DNA from: Chromohalobacter canadensis
GTDB lineage: Bacteria > Pseudomonadota > Gammaproteobacteria > Pseudomonadales > Halomonadaceae
DNA: 64,000 bases
Assembly: GCF_029544075.1 (NCBI RefSeq)
Contig: NZ_JAJQJH010000001.1
Location: 62,001 to 126,000, forward strand
Reading direction: 5' to 3'
Position numbers and translations under genes: made by a program. This document shows, piece after piece, positions 1 through 8,860 of the stretch (position 1 is the stretch's first letter; each line of letters starts with the position of its first letter). The notes beneath the pieces were generated by a model, which was not told the DNA's origin, ran no database searches, and saw only the letters and a program-made list of their open reading frames with translations.

Positions 1-32
1 TCGTGCCCCGGCTTTGCGTAGCGGACGCCGCT

Positions 33-1208
33 TCAAGCGCATAGCTGTTTGATGGCGGTCTCTATTCCTCGCAATTCTGCCAGCCCCTTGAGACGCCCGA
101 TCAGCGGATAACCCGGGCGTGTTTCGCGCGAGAGATCATCCAGCAGGTGATGGCCATGATCGGGGCGTAGCGGCAGTCGTGGACCGCCGTCACACTCGCG
201 GCGACGTTCCTCGTCGAGCAGGGTCTTGATCACGCCGACCATGTCGACATCACCATCGAGATGAGCCGCCTCATGGAAAGTTCGCGGGTCGGCCTCGCGC
301 TTTGTGGCGCGCAGGTGGGTGAAGTAGATGCGCGAGGCGAAACGCTCGCCCATTGCCACCAGATCGATGGCTTCGCTGACACCATAGGAACCCGTGCAGA
401 AGGTCAGACCGTTGGCTGGGCTGGGGGCGACATCGAGGATCCACTCAACGTCGTCGGGCGTCGAGACCACGCGTGGTAGGCCGAACAGTGAACGGGGCGG
501 GTCGTCGGGATGAATCGCCAGGCGAATGCCGACCTCCTCGGCCACCGGCACGATGGCGCTCAGGAAATGGCCGAGATTGGCGCGCAAGCGGGCGGCGTCG
601 ATCTCGGCATACTCGGCGATCACCTGGCGAAAGCGTGCCAGGGTGTAGTGCTCCTCGGCGCCGGGCAACCCGGCGATGATGGTATCGATCAGTCGCTGGC
701 GCGCCGTTTCGTCGAGCGCTTCGAGATGGCGACGCGCGGCCTCGCGCTCGGCGTCGCTGTAGTCGCGTTCGGCGCCGGGGCGCTCGAGCAGGTACAGGTC
801 GAAGGCGGCGAAGGCGGTCTGCTCGAAGCGCAGCGCGGTGCCGCCGCTGGGCAGCGGCCAGGCCAAGTCGGTGCGTGTCCAGTCGAGCACCGGCATGAAG
901 TTGTAGCAGACCACATCGATGCCGCAGGCCGCCAGATTGCGCAGCGTCTGCTGGTAGTTGGCGATGTAGGTATCGCAGTCGCCGCGTCCCTTCTTGATGT
1001 CCTCGTGGACCGGCACGCTTTCGACCACCGACCAGGTGAGCCCCGAGGCTTCGATCAATGCCTTGCGCTCGGCGATTGCCTCGCGAGGCCAGGTTTCGCC
1101 GTTGGGGATCTCGTGCAGGGCGGTGACGATGCCGGTAGCTCCGGTCTGGCGGATGTCGTCGAGGGTGATCGGGTCGTCGGGCCCGAACCAGCGCCAGGTG
1201 TGTTCCAT
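33..1208 (-). CDS. uxuA: D-mannonate dehydratase UxuA
   Basis: Dehydrates D-mannonate to 2-keto-3-deoxy-D-gluconate (KDG) in the cytoplasm, the last step of this operon's pathway. At 391 residues it is full length for the family (E. coli about 394) and begins [10 protein letters not shown], a typical UxuA N-terminus. Likely metal ligands are His233 (AIHPDDPP), Cys271 (FCTGSYG), His298 (FTHLR) and Asp350-His351 (RPDHGHH). It is the last gene of an eight-gene operon and starts 9 bases after uxuB. A second, structurally unrelated mannonate dehydratase of the enolase superfamily lies upstream in the same operon (6735-7946), so UxuA is probably the main catalyst; that is inference. Only 32 bases follow the stop in this window, so no terminator can be judged. 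Confidence 0.95.
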   Translation of the reverse strand: MEHTWRWFGPDDPITLDDIRQTGATGIVTALHEIPNGETWPREAIAERKALIEASGLTWSVVESVPVHEDIKKGRGDCDTYIANYQQTLRNLAACGIDVVCYNFMPVLDWTRTDLAWPLPSGGTALRFEQTAFAAFDLYLLERPGAERDYSDAEREAARRHLEALDETARQRLIDTIIAGLPGAEEHYTLARFRQVIAEYAEIDAARLRANLGHFLSAIVPVAEEVGIRLAIHPDDPPRSLFGLPRVVSTPDDVEWILDVAPSPANGLTFCTGSYGVSEAIDLVAMGERFASRIYFTHLRATKREADPRTFHEAAHLDGDVDMVGVIKTLLDEERRRECDGGPRLPLRPDHGHHLLDDLSRETRPGYPLIGRLKGLAELRGIETAIKQLCA

Positions 1209-1217
1209 GGTCGTATC

Positions 1218-2675
1218 CTATCGTATCGGTACGTCGAGAATGGTCAGGGCCTCCTCGACGCCACATTCGTTCAGCGTGTGGTAGGCGTCGAGCACCGCGC
1301 GAGAGAAGCGCGCGTCGTCGGCCAGCTCGCTTGGAAAAACGCTGTCGAGGGCGAGAAAGGCGGCGATCAGTGGCTCGGGCTTGTCGTGGTTGGCATGCAA
1401 CGCGGCGAAGATTTCGGCCATTGGGTCGTCGACCGGGTGGCTCTCGCCTGCCAGATTGTTGCCAGCGGTATAGCGGATCCAGGCCGCTACGCCGAGCGCC
1501 GTGCAAGCGATCTCGCCCCCGACCTCGAGCCGTACCTGCGCTCCGGCGTGCCAGCGTTGGGGGAGCTTCTGAGATCCATCCATGGCGATCTGTTGCAGGC
1601 GATGATGCAGGCTATCGTTGGCAAAGCGAGCGATCAGACGATCGGCGTAGGCCTCGAGGTCGATGTCTGCCGGCATGGCCAACGTCGGTGCGGCTTCGCG
1701 GCGCATGTAGCCGCGCAGCAGGGCGGCGAATTCCGGACGATCGACGGCTTCTGCCACTGTCTCGATGCCCGCCAGCACGCCGAGATAGGCGAGCAGCGAA
1801 TGGCTGCCGTTGAGCATACGTAGCTTCATGGCCTCGAAGGGCGCGACATCGGCGACCATCTGCACGCCGTCGTGCTGCCAGTCGGGGCGACCCTGCGGGA
1901 AGTCGTCTTCGATCACCCATTGGCTGAAAGACTCGCAGGCCACTGCGGCGGGGTCGTCGATACCGAGTGTGCGTAGGCGCTCGAACTCGGCCTCGCTCAT
2001 CGCCGGGACGATGCGGTCGACCATGCTCGAGGGAAAGGCCACGGCATCGGCGATCCATTCGGCGAGCTTCTCGTCGCGCCGACGGGCCAGCTCGACCACT
2101 ACGCGGCGAGTGCGCTTGCCATTATCGGGCATGTTGTCGCAGCACAGCACCGTGAACGCTGGGGTGCCGGCCGTGAATCGCCGAGCTAGCGCTTCGACCA
2201 GCATGCCTGGTGCGGTCCGCGGTTGCGTGGGATTGGTGATGTCGTGGCGAATCGGCTCGGCGTCGAGCAGCAGCCGTCCGTCCGCCGGGTCGAGGTGGTA
2301 GCCTTTCTCGGTCACGGTTAGCGTGACGATACGCACGCCTGGTTCGCTCATGCGGGCCAGCAGGGCCTCGAGATCTTCGCCGCCGGGGCCGGCATAGAGC
2401 GTCTCACGGATCGCCGCGATCTCGCGCAGGGTCAGGGTGTCGCTGTCGGTGTATTCGGCGACGTGATAGCGCTGATCGCGTTCGCGCATCAGTTCGACGA
2501 GCTGGCGGTTGGAACGCAGGTTGGCGCTGGCGATACCCCACGGGCCGCCATCATGGCGGGCCAGGTTACGCTCCAGATAGACCGCCTGGTGGGCGCGGTG
2601 AAAGGCGCCCAGGCCGAGATGGACGATGCCCACCGGGGCCGGCGCGTGCGTGCTGGGTATCGATGTCGGGGTCAT
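1218..2675 (-). CDS. uxuB: fructuronate reductase UxuB (mannitol dehydrogenase family)
   Basis: NADH-dependent reduction of D-fructuronate to D-mannonate, feeding the neighbouring UxuA. The 485-residue protein has the family's N-terminal nucleotide-binding start GLGAFHRAH (residues 21-29), the conserved CCDNMPDNGK segment (178-187), the family signature SSMVDRIVP (216-224) and the catalytic region KLRMLNGSH with Lys284, Asn289 and His292. Length fits E. coli UxuB (about 486). Its start is 6 bases after dctM, so it is co-transcribed with the TRAP transporter. Tagaturonate reductase or mannitol dehydrogenase are the alternatives inside the family; the adjoining uxuA favours fructuronate. Confidence 0.9.
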   Translation of the reverse strand: MTPTSIPSTHAPAPVGIVHLGLGAFHRAHQAVYLERNLARHDGGPWGIASANLRSNRQLVELMRERDQRYHVAEYTDSDTLTLREIAAIRETLYAGPGGEDLEALLARMSEPGVRIVTLTVTEKGYHLDPADGRLLLDAEPIRHDITNPTQPRTAPGMLVEALARRFTAGTPAFTVLCCDNMPDNGKRTRRVVVELARRRDEKLAEWIADAVAFPSSMVDRIVPAMSEAEFERLRTLGIDDPAAVACESFSQWVIEDDFPQGRPDWQHDGVQMVADVAPFEAMKLRMLNGSHSLLAYLGVLAGIETVAEAVDRPEFAALLRGYMRREAAPTLAMPADIDLEAYADRLIARFANDSLHHRLQQIAMDGSQKLPQRWHAGAQVRLEVGGEIACTALGVAAWIRYTAGNNLAGESHPVDDPMAEIFAALHANHDKPEPLIAAFLALDSVFPSELADDARFSRAVLDAYHTLNECGVEEALTILDVPIR

Positions 2676-2681
2676 GGTCGA

Positions 2682-3962
2682 TCAGTCTCCCATCAGCAGG
2701 TTGGGCAGCCACAGCGAAAGGGCCGGCACATAGGACACCAGTAGCAGCACCACCAGGTTGCAGATAAGAAACGGCACGATGGCTCGAGCCACACGCAGCA
2801 TCGGCAGCTTGCCGATACCCGAGACAACGAAAAGGCAGACCCCGAGGGGTGGTGTGGTCAGTCCGATCATCAGGTTAAGCACCGCCATCAGGCCGAAATG
2901 CACGGGGTCCATGCCCACGCCGGTGGCTACTCCCAGTAGCGCGGGGAACAGAATGATCAGTGCGGCGATGGTCTCCATGAAGGTGCCGACCACCAGCAGG
3001 ATCAGGTTGAGTATCAGGATGACTACGATGGGATTCGCGCTAAAGCCTAGGATCTGGTCGGCGATCATCTGTGGGATCTGCTGGCTGGTGAGAATCCAGC
3101 CGAACAGGTTGGCCAAGCCCACCAGCAGCATCAGCGAGCCGGAGGTCAGTACCGTATCGACGACGATCTGCGGCAGGTTGCGCCAGGTGATGCCCTTATA
3201 GACGAACATGCCGATCACCAAGGCGTACAGGCTGGCGACGATGGACGCCTCGGTGGGCGTAAAGAAGCCGCCGATGATGCCGTAGAGAATGATGAAGGTC
3301 ATCATCAGTGCCCAGAATGCACTGCGTCCTTCCTTGATCAGTTCCTTGAAGGTCGAACGCTTCTCGCGCGGGTAGCCGCGCTTCACGGCCAGGATGTACA
3401 CGGTGATCATCATCGCCAGACCCAGCAACAAGCCCGGAATGGCGCCGGCCAGAAACATCCGGCCGACCGAAACGCCGGATAGCGAGCCGGCGATGATCAT
3501 CGGCACGCTGGGGGGAATGATCGGCCCCACTGTCGACGAGGCGGCGGTCACTGCGGCGGCGAAGGGCTTGTCGTAGCCGGCGCGGGACATGCCGGGGATC
3601 ATCACTGAACCGATGCTTGCCGCATCGGCCACGGCGGTACCGGAGATGCCGCCGAAGATCATCGAACCACCCACGTTGGCGAGCCCCAGTCCACCGCGGA
3701 TATGCCCCATCAGGGCGTTCGCGAAACGCACGATGTGATCGGTGATGTTGCCGACATTCATCAGGTTGCCGGCAAGCACGAAACCGGGAATGCATAGCAG
3801 CACGAAGGTGTCGATCCCCCCGTACATGCGCTGCGGGACGATGGTCAGTGAGATGTCCGATAGCAGTAGGTAAGAAAGCGAAGCGATGCCCAGCGAGAAG
3901 GCAATAGGGATACCCACTAGCAGCAGGACCAGAAATACGCAGAACAGGACAGCGACTTCCAT
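2682..3962 (-). CDS. dctM: TRAP transporter large permease DctM
   Basis: Large membrane subunit of a tripartite ATP-independent periplasmic transporter, which uses the sodium gradient to import the ligand delivered by the periplasmic DctP protein. I place the start at 3962 (MEVAVLFCVFL), giving 426 residues, the usual DctM length; the frame stays open further upstream but that part overlaps dctQ and is not DctM-like. The ATG overlaps the dctQ stop by one base (TAATG), so translation is coupled. About twelve hydrophobic segments and family-typical stretches such as GGSMIFGGISGTAVADAASIG are visible. Substrate from context is a uronate or aldonate. Confidence 0.93.
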   Translation of the reverse strand: MEVAVLFCVFLVLLLVGIPIAFSLGIASLSYLLLSDISLTIVPQRMYGGIDTFVLLCIPGFVLAGNLMNVGNITDHIVRFANALMGHIRGGLGLANVGGSMIFGGISGTAVADAASIGSVMIPGMSRAGYDKPFAAAVTAASSTVGPIIPPSVPMIIAGSLSGVSVGRMFLAGAIPGLLLGLAMMITVYILAVKRGYPREKRSTFKELIKEGRSAFWALMMTFIILYGIIGGFFTPTEASIVASLYALVIGMFVYKGITWRNLPQIVVDTVLTSGSLMLLVGLANLFGWILTSQQIPQMIADQILGFSANPIVVILILNLILLVVGTFMETIAALIILFPALLGVATGVGMDPVHFGLMAVLNLMIGLTTPPLGVCLFVVSGIGKLPMLRVARAIVPFLICNLVVLLLVSYVPALSLWLPNLLMGD

Positions 3963-4534
3963 TACGGCGTCTCCCCGGTATGGGTCGATCCGCTGCGAGC
4001 AATGGCCACGCTGGCCTCGATCAGGCCGATCGCCGCATACAGGGCGGATAAGCCGAACAGGGCGACGGTCGAGAAGAAGATATAGTGCATGTGAACCTCG
4101 AGAGTCGGCGAGGTCTGGAAGGCCCCCACCTGCGCGAATTGCATGGCGTAGGGGATCATCCACGCGGAGAAGACACCCACGACCAAACAACATAGTGCTC
4201 GGTAGACCAACTGGCTGCGCCGGCCCAGCAGATGCTGGAAAAGTTCGACGTTGACGTGGCGGTTGCGGCGAAGGACGAGGCCGGACGACAGCGCCACCAT
4301 GTAGATGAATAGGTAGCGCGACAGCTCCTCGGTCCAGGCCGGGGAGCTAGGCAGCGCCACTCGGGAGACGATTTGCAGGATCACCACGGCGGCGATGGCT
4401 AGCAGTGCCAGCGATGCGAGTAGGGCAAACAGGCGGTCGAACCCGCTGACCAACCGCCCCCAGATACCGCCGAGGGGTGGGATCACGGCGATGTCGTGCA
4501 GCGGATCGCTCGATATGGAATCGGAATCGCTCAT
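3962..4534 (-). CDS. dctQ: TRAP transporter small permease DctQ
   Basis: Small membrane subunit that pairs with DctM in the inner membrane. The 190-residue protein has four hydrophobic segments after a roughly 25-residue cytoplasmic start, and the DctQ-type motif WTEELSRYLFIYMVALSSG in the second segment region. Its stop codon overlaps the dctM start by one base. A 74-base gap separates it from dctP, and that gap holds a perfect 8-base-pair hairpin (4565-4591). Confidence 0.9.
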   Translation of the reverse strand: MSDSDSISSDPLHDIAVIPPLGGIWGRLVSGFDRLFALLASLALLAIAAVVILQIVSRVALPSSPAWTEELSRYLFIYMVALSSGLVLRRNRHVNVELFQHLLGRRSQLVYRALCCLVVGVFSAWMIPYAMQFAQVGAFQTSPTLEVHMHYIFFSTVALFGLSALYAAIGLIEASVAIARSGSTHTGETP

Positions 4535-4564
4535 CAGGAATGTTCCTCGGCGAGTCGGCAGAGT

Positions 4565-4591
4565 GCCGGGGCCGTCATGCCCAGCCCCGGC
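4565..4591 (-). other. hairpin between dctP and dctQ
   Basis: Arms GCCGGGGC (4565-4572) and GCCCCGGC (4584-4591) enclose an 11-base loop. Read in the operon's direction there is no run of U after it, so it looks like an RNA-processing or stability hairpin, not a terminator. Such an element 3' of a binding-protein gene could keep dctP mRNA more abundant than dctQM mRNA; that role is inference. Confidence 0.45.
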
Positions 4592-4608
4592 GTGGGGGAT
4601 GTGCCCGA

Positions 4609-5586
4609 TCAGAGATCCTGGATCGCCTCATAGAGCTTTTGTTGTTCGTCGTTGAGCGACGCTTTGACAGCCGGTTCGGCCTCGTCGGCGAAGGCTTTTT
4701 GATCGACTTCGACGAACTCCATGCCGGCTTCTTCGAGCGCATTACGCAGACGCTTCTGGTCCTCGCTGAAGAGCTTCGCCTCATAGGACTGCATCTGCTG
4801 AGCCGCATCGAGGACTACCTCTTGCAGGTCCTCCGGCATTGACTCGAGTTTGTTCTTGCCAATCACCACGTAGATCCAGCTACGCACGTGATCGGTCATG
4901 TTTACGTAGTCCTGAACCTCGTTGAAGCTGGCGCTCTCGATCAGCGAAAGCGGGTTCTCCTGGGCATCGATGGTGCCCTGCTGCAGCGATGTGAACACCT
5001 CGCTGAAGGCCATTGGCGTGGGTTTGGCGCCGAGTGCCTGCCAGGTGTCGACGAACAGCGGCACGTTGGGAACGCGCAGGCGCAGACCGTTGAGGTCGGA
5101 AGGCTTCTTGATTGGCCGGTTCGAGGTCAGTTCCCTCGGCCCACGTTCGAACCAAGCGATCGGTACCAGGCCGGCTTTCTCCTCGATCTGTTGTTCGATC
5201 TGCTTGCCGATATCGCCCTCGACCGCCTTGCGTAGATGTTCGGAATCGCGGAAGGCGTAGGGCACGGCCATCATCGCCGCCTTGGGGGCCCAGTTCTGCA
5301 AGCTTTCCCCGGTGATGGTCATATCAGCGGTGCCGAGTTGAATGCTGTTGATGACTTCCATCTCGGTGCCCAACTGCTCGTTGGGAAATATCTGTACGTC
5401 GATGCGGCCGTCGGATTCCTCTTCGACGACTTTCTTGAAGCGCTCGGCGGCTTTGTTCCAGATGTTTTCTTCGTTGGCCAGGTGGCCGAACTTGAGGGTG
5501 TAATCCGCGGCTGTGGCGAACGGGGCGGCGAGTATGCTTGAGCCGATGACGGCGCTGGCGAGTAGCTGTTTGAGCATGACGTTCAC
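4609..5586 (-). CDS. dctP: TRAP transporter periplasmic solute-binding protein DctP
   Basis: Periplasmic receptor that captures the substrate and presents it to DctQM. The 325-residue precursor has a signal peptide (residues 1-26, ending FATAA) followed by the DctP fold, starting YTLKFGHLANEEN. The conserved arginine that usually grips a substrate carboxylate is in GLRLRVPNVP, and the dimer or hinge region SLQQGTIDAQENPLS is typical. The acidic surface fits a periplasm exposed to salt. From the flanking uxuA, uxuB and gulonate-dehydrogenase genes the ligand is probably D-glucuronate, L-gulonate or a similar sugar acid; TRAP proteins of this type are known to bind uronates. The exact ligand cannot be read from sequence. 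Confidence 0.93.
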   Translation of the reverse strand: MNVMLKQLLASAVIGSSILAAPFATAADYTLKFGHLANEENIWNKAAERFKKVVEEESDGRIDVQIFPNEQLGTEMEVINSIQLGTADMTITGESLQNWAPKAAMMAVPYAFRDSEHLRKAVEGDIGKQIEQQIEEKAGLVPIAWFERGPRELTSNRPIKKPSDLNGLRLRVPNVPLFVDTWQALGAKPTPMAFSEVFTSLQQGTIDAQENPLSLIESASFNEVQDYVNMTDHVRSWIYVVIGKNKLESMPEDLQEVVLDAAQQMQSYEAKLFSEDQKRLRNALEEAGMEFVEVDQKAFADEAEPAVKASLNDEQQKLYEAIQDL

Positions 5587-5679
5587 TCCTGACTCTGTTG
5601 ATGGCTGTTGTTGTTGAGCGTTGAGTAGTGGTTTGCAGTCGATCGTTGGCGCGTGCGAGGGATCGAATCGCTTAACGCT

Positions 5680-6702
5680 TCAGGCATCGAGTTCGATGAG
5701 TACCTTGCACACGCGTTCCGGGTGATGGTCGATCATGTGGATCGCTTCACCCATCTCGGCGAAGGGCAGCCGGTGGCTGACCAGCGCCGTGGCATCGAGC
5801 CGCCCGCTGGCGAGCATCTCGATTACTTCGGGGAACTTGCGATTGTTGAGTCGTGAGCCGACGATCGTCAGCTCCTTCTTGATCACCTCGAGCTGGACCA
5901 GGTCGCTGGGCGTCGTGTTGAAACCCAGTAAGCCAATACGTCCGGCCGGCGAGGCGATCCGTGCGAGCTGAGGGAACAGCGCCGGTACGCAGGCGGCATC
6001 GGCGATCAACGGCACGCCCTCGCCGCTAGTGCGCTCGGCCATCACGGCTTCGAGATCTTCCCGCTGACCGTTCACCGTGTGGCTGGCGCCCAGTGAGCGG
6101 GCGACGTCCAACCGGTCGTCGATGACGTCGCAAACGGTGATGTCAGTGAGCCCTTGGGCTCGAGCGACCTGGAGGATCGTCAGGCCGATGACGCCGGCGC
6201 CGAGGATCAACAGGGCATCGCCGTCGTGAGGCTGCATGCGCTCCAGCACGTTGGCCGCGATGGTGTAGGGCTCGACCAGCGCGGCCTGATCGAGAGCGAT
6301 GTTCTCGGGCAGCCGATGAGCGTTAGCGGCGGGAACGCTGACTTGGTTGGCGAAGCCGCCGTTGCGGTGCACGCCGATCACCTGCATGGCGCTGCAGACG
6401 TTGGGCCGACCGATACGGCACGGGTAGCATTCGCCACAGTTGATGACCGGGTCGATGCATACTCGGTCACCCACCGAAACGTTTTCGACGCCTTTGCCTA
6501 CTGCTTCGACGACGCCGGCGAACTCATGGCCGGTGATCCGCGGGAAGCGCACGAAGGCGTTGTCGCCGTGAATGATGTGCATATCCGAGCCGCAGATACC
6601 GGCGAAGGCGACGCCGACGCTCACTTCGCCAGCGGCGGCTTGAGGGGCATCGATGTCAACGATGCTGAAATCGTGAGGGGCGCGAACCTCAAAGGCTTTC
6701 AT
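5680..6702 (-). CDS. zinc-dependent dehydrogenase, probable L-gulonate 5-dehydrogenase
   Basis: Medium-chain zinc alcohol dehydrogenase of 340 residues. Catalytic zinc ligands are Cys37 (GICGSD), His59-Glu60 (TGHEF) and Glu144; a structural zinc site is formed by Cys89, Cys92, Cys95 and Cys103. The NAD-binding motif is LGAGVIG (167-173). In this operon the useful reaction would be oxidation of L-gulonate at C5 to D-fructuronate, which UxuB then reduces to mannonate. From memory, a C. salexigens enzyme in such a cluster was shown to do this (Wichelecki and co-workers). Idonate or galactonate 5-dehydrogenase would look the same. It starts 32 bases after manD. Confidence 0.85.
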   Translation of the reverse strand: MKAFEVRAPHDFSIVDIDAPQAAAGEVSVGVAFAGICGSDMHIIHGDNAFVRFPRITGHEFAGVVEAVGKGVENVSVGDRVCIDPVINCGECYPCRIGRPNVCSAMQVIGVHRNGGFANQVSVPAANAHRLPENIALDQAALVEPYTIAANVLERMQPHDGDALLILGAGVIGLTILQVARAQGLTDITVCDVIDDRLDVARSLGASHTVNGQREDLEAVMAERTSGEGVPLIADAACVPALFPQLARIASPAGRIGLLGFNTTPSDLVQLEVIKKELTIVGSRLNNRKFPEVIEMLASGRLDATALVSHRLPFAEMGEAIHMIDHHPERVCKVLIELDA

Positions 6703-6734
6703 GACGGACTCCGCTCTATGAAAGGGAAACGGGA

Positions 6735-7946
6735 TTACCAGTGCCAGAGCGTGCCGTCTTCAAGACGGTTGACCGGCAGGCTGGCGCGTTTGTAGGGGTA
6801 CTTGGCCGCGAGCTCCTCGTCGATATCGACACCGTGTCCCGGAGATTCGCCCACCAGGAAATGGCCATCCTCGAAGCGATAGTCGTGGGGAAAGACCTCA
6901 TCGGTGAGTGGGTCGTGGGGCATGTGTTCCTGAATGCCGAAATTGGGTACCCAGGTGTCGAAGTGAATCGCCGCACCCAGACATACCGGCGACAGGTCGG
7001 TAGGGCCGTGGAAACCGGTGCGCACATGATAAAGCGCAGCCAGATCGGCGACGCGGCGCATCGCGGTGATGCCGCCGCCGTGGGTCAGCGGCATGCGGAT
7101 GTAGTCGATCCACTGGTTCTGGATCATCTCGCGGCAGTCGTGGATCGAGTTGAACACCTCACCGATCGCCAGCGGCGTGGTGGTGTGTTCGCGGATCAGG
7201 CGCAGGCTCTCCTGGTTCTCGGCCGGCACGCAGTCTTCCAACCAGAACAGGTGGTAAGGCTCTACCGCCTTGCCCAGCCGTGCGGCTTCGATCGGCGTCA
7301 GCCGGTGGTGGACGTCGTGCAAGACGTGCAGCTCGTCGCCGAAGCGCTCGCGTACTGCGGCGAACAGCTTGGGCGCATGGTTAAGGTACTTTTCGGTGCT
7401 CCAGACGTGTTCGGCAGGCAGTGAGGAGTCGGCCGGCTCGTAGCGCTCGCCGGGGTTCTTGGCCACGCCGTAGGTGGTCTCGATCCCTGGCACGCCGGCC
7501 TGGACGCGCACTGCGCGATAACCCATCTCGACATGACGGGCGACTTCCTCGAGGCAGTCATCGATTTCCTGGCCGGTGCAGTGGGCGTAGGTCATTACGC
7601 GCTCACGGCTTTTGCCGCCGAGTAACTGATAAAGCGGCATGCCCGCGGCCTTGGCCTTGATGTCCCATAGTGCCATGTCGACGGCGGCAATGGCGGTCAT
7701 GGTCACTGGGCCACGCCGCCAGTAGGCACCGCGATATAGATACTGCCAGGTATCTTCGATGCGGCTGGCGTCGCGGCCGATCAATGTCGGCACGACGTGT
7801 TCGTCGAGATAGGCCGCCACCGCCATCTCGCGGCCGTTCAGGGTGGCATCGCCGATGCCGTAGGTGCCGGACTCGGTGACGATCTTGAGCGTCACGAAGT
7901 TGCGCCCGGGGCAGGTGACGATGGTATAGGCGTCTTGAATCTTCAT
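6735..7946 (-). CDS. manD: enolase-superfamily D-mannonate/D-gluconate dehydratase (ManD subgroup)
   Basis: Metal-dependent sugar-acid dehydratase of 403 residues, with the capping domain first and a TIM barrel after. Ligands for magnesium are Asp211 (HDVHHR), Glu237 (WLEDC) and Glu263 (IGEVFN); the catalytic Arg147-Tyr159 pair and His213 are present, as is His313 in FHGPTD. Residue 315 is proline; as I recall, members with Pro here are low-efficiency dehydratases while high-efficiency ones have Ala. With UxuA in the same operon its physiological role is unclear, either a backup or a relic. The start overlaps the gntR stop by four bases (ATGA), so the two are translationally coupled. Confidence 0.92.
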   Translation of the reverse strand: MKIQDAYTIVTCPGRNFVTLKIVTESGTYGIGDATLNGREMAVAAYLDEHVVPTLIGRDASRIEDTWQYLYRGAYWRRGPVTMTAIAAVDMALWDIKAKAAGMPLYQLLGGKSRERVMTYAHCTGQEIDDCLEEVARHVEMGYRAVRVQAGVPGIETTYGVAKNPGERYEPADSSLPAEHVWSTEKYLNHAPKLFAAVRERFGDELHVLHDVHHRLTPIEAARLGKAVEPYHLFWLEDCVPAENQESLRLIREHTTTPLAIGEVFNSIHDCREMIQNQWIDYIRMPLTHGGGITAMRRVADLAALYHVRTGFHGPTDLSPVCLGAAIHFDTWVPNFGIQEHMPHDPLTDEVFPHDYRFEDGHFLVGESPGHGVDIDEELAAKYPYKRASLPVNRLEDGTLWHW

Positions 7947-8689
7947 GCACTGGCTCCAGAAAGCAGCGAGGTTCGACGACCCCCCGTCGAGGTGGACGTG
8001 AAGAGTTCGGGAAAGCGTTCGACCAGGTCCGGTAGCGAGCTGAGTATTTCGCGTAGGTGTTCCCTCACGGCCTTTTCAGCAGCCTCGGGGTCGCGCGCAA
8101 TGATGCTTTCGAGAATGTGGGTGTGCTGATCGATCAGTTTCTTGATCGGCGTGGCGTCCGGCACGCTCAGGTAGCGCACGCGGTCGAGTTGTGCCTTGAC
8201 CTCTTGTGTCACGCGCCAAGCGGCGTCGTGTCCGGTCTCTAGCGCGAGGGTACGGTGGAATGCTTCGTCGAGACGGTAGAAACGGTCATGGTCCTGTGTC
8301 TCGATGCAGCGTTGCTGGCGGTCGATGAGTTCATGAAGTTCATCGCGTACCACTGGAGCGAGCCCTTGTTCGGCGGCGTCTCGTGCGACCGCGATCTCGA
8401 TGGCTTCGCGCACGAAACGTGCCTCCATGACATCGGCTTGAGAAATGTGCACGACGTAAGTACCGCGCTGGGGACGTACCTCGATCAGACCCGACTCCGA
8501 GAGTCGAATAAAAGCTTCACGTACGGGTTGCCGGCTGACCGCGAAGGTCTCGGCGATTTCTTTCTCCGACAGTGCCTGGCCGGGCGCCAACGTCATGCGA
8601 ATGATCGATTGGCGCAGGACCGCATAGAGGCGTTGACGGACATTACCGTCGGGTTGTTCGTCCCAGAGCGCGAGCAGCGATGGCGTCAT
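7943..8689 (-). CDS. GntR-family transcriptional regulator (FadR/FCD subfamily)
   Basis: Probable ligand-responsive regulator of the sugar-acid operon. The 248-residue protein has a winged helix-turn-helix at about residues 17-80 ([21 protein letters not shown], helix pair, then wing GTYVVH) and an all-helical FCD ligand domain after it with conserved histidines (FHRTL, DQHTHIL, REHLRE) that often hold a metal. It is the first gene of the operon and overlaps manD by four bases. A FadR-type half-site dyad sits 23-33 bases before its start codon, which suggests autoregulation. The effector is probably a pathway intermediate; that is inference. Confidence 0.88.
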   Translation of the reverse strand: MTPSLLALWDEQPDGNVRQRLYAVLRQSIIRMTLAPGQALSEKEIAETFAVSRQPVREAFIRLSESGLIEVRPQRGTYVVHISQADVMEARFVREAIEIAVARDAAEQGLAPVVRDELHELIDRQQRCIETQDHDRFYRLDEAFHRTLALETGHDAAWRVTQEVKAQLDRVRYLSVPDATPIKKLIDQHTHILESIIARDPEAAEKAVREHLREILSSLPDLVERFPELFTSTSTGGRRTSLLSGASA

Positions 8690-8711
8690 GTGAAGATCCT
8701 GCCTCGTTTCG

Positions 8712-8722
8712 TTGTCTGACTA
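8712..8722. promoter_or_regulatory. candidate FadR/GntR-type operator
   Basis: TTGTCTGACTA fits the TNGT-N3-ACNA pattern common to FadR-subfamily operators. It lies in the gntR-radC divergent region, 23 bases from the gntR start codon. A second dyad, ACTA-N6-TAGT (8719-8732), overlaps it. Confidence 0.4.
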
Positions 8723-8860
8723 GTATGGTAGTAAGGTTAGATAATCATGCGATGCAACTTTGGTTGGGGGTGATCGGTGTGCGATATTGCTCTTTAATGA
8801 GATATTACTGATATTGTGTCTGGGTATGCCGTGACATCCGCAATCTGAGGGGAACTGGCG

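Noticed and set aside
510-1823. Plus-strand open frame of 437 codons opposite uxuA and uxuB
   Set aside because: Antisense to two well-recognised genes, no family-like sequence; long antisense frames are expected with GC-rich codon use.
3963-4193. Longer DctM start upstream of 3962
   Set aside because: The extra residues are the out-of-frame reading of dctQ; MEVAVLFCVFL at 3962 is the typical start and overlaps the dctQ stop.
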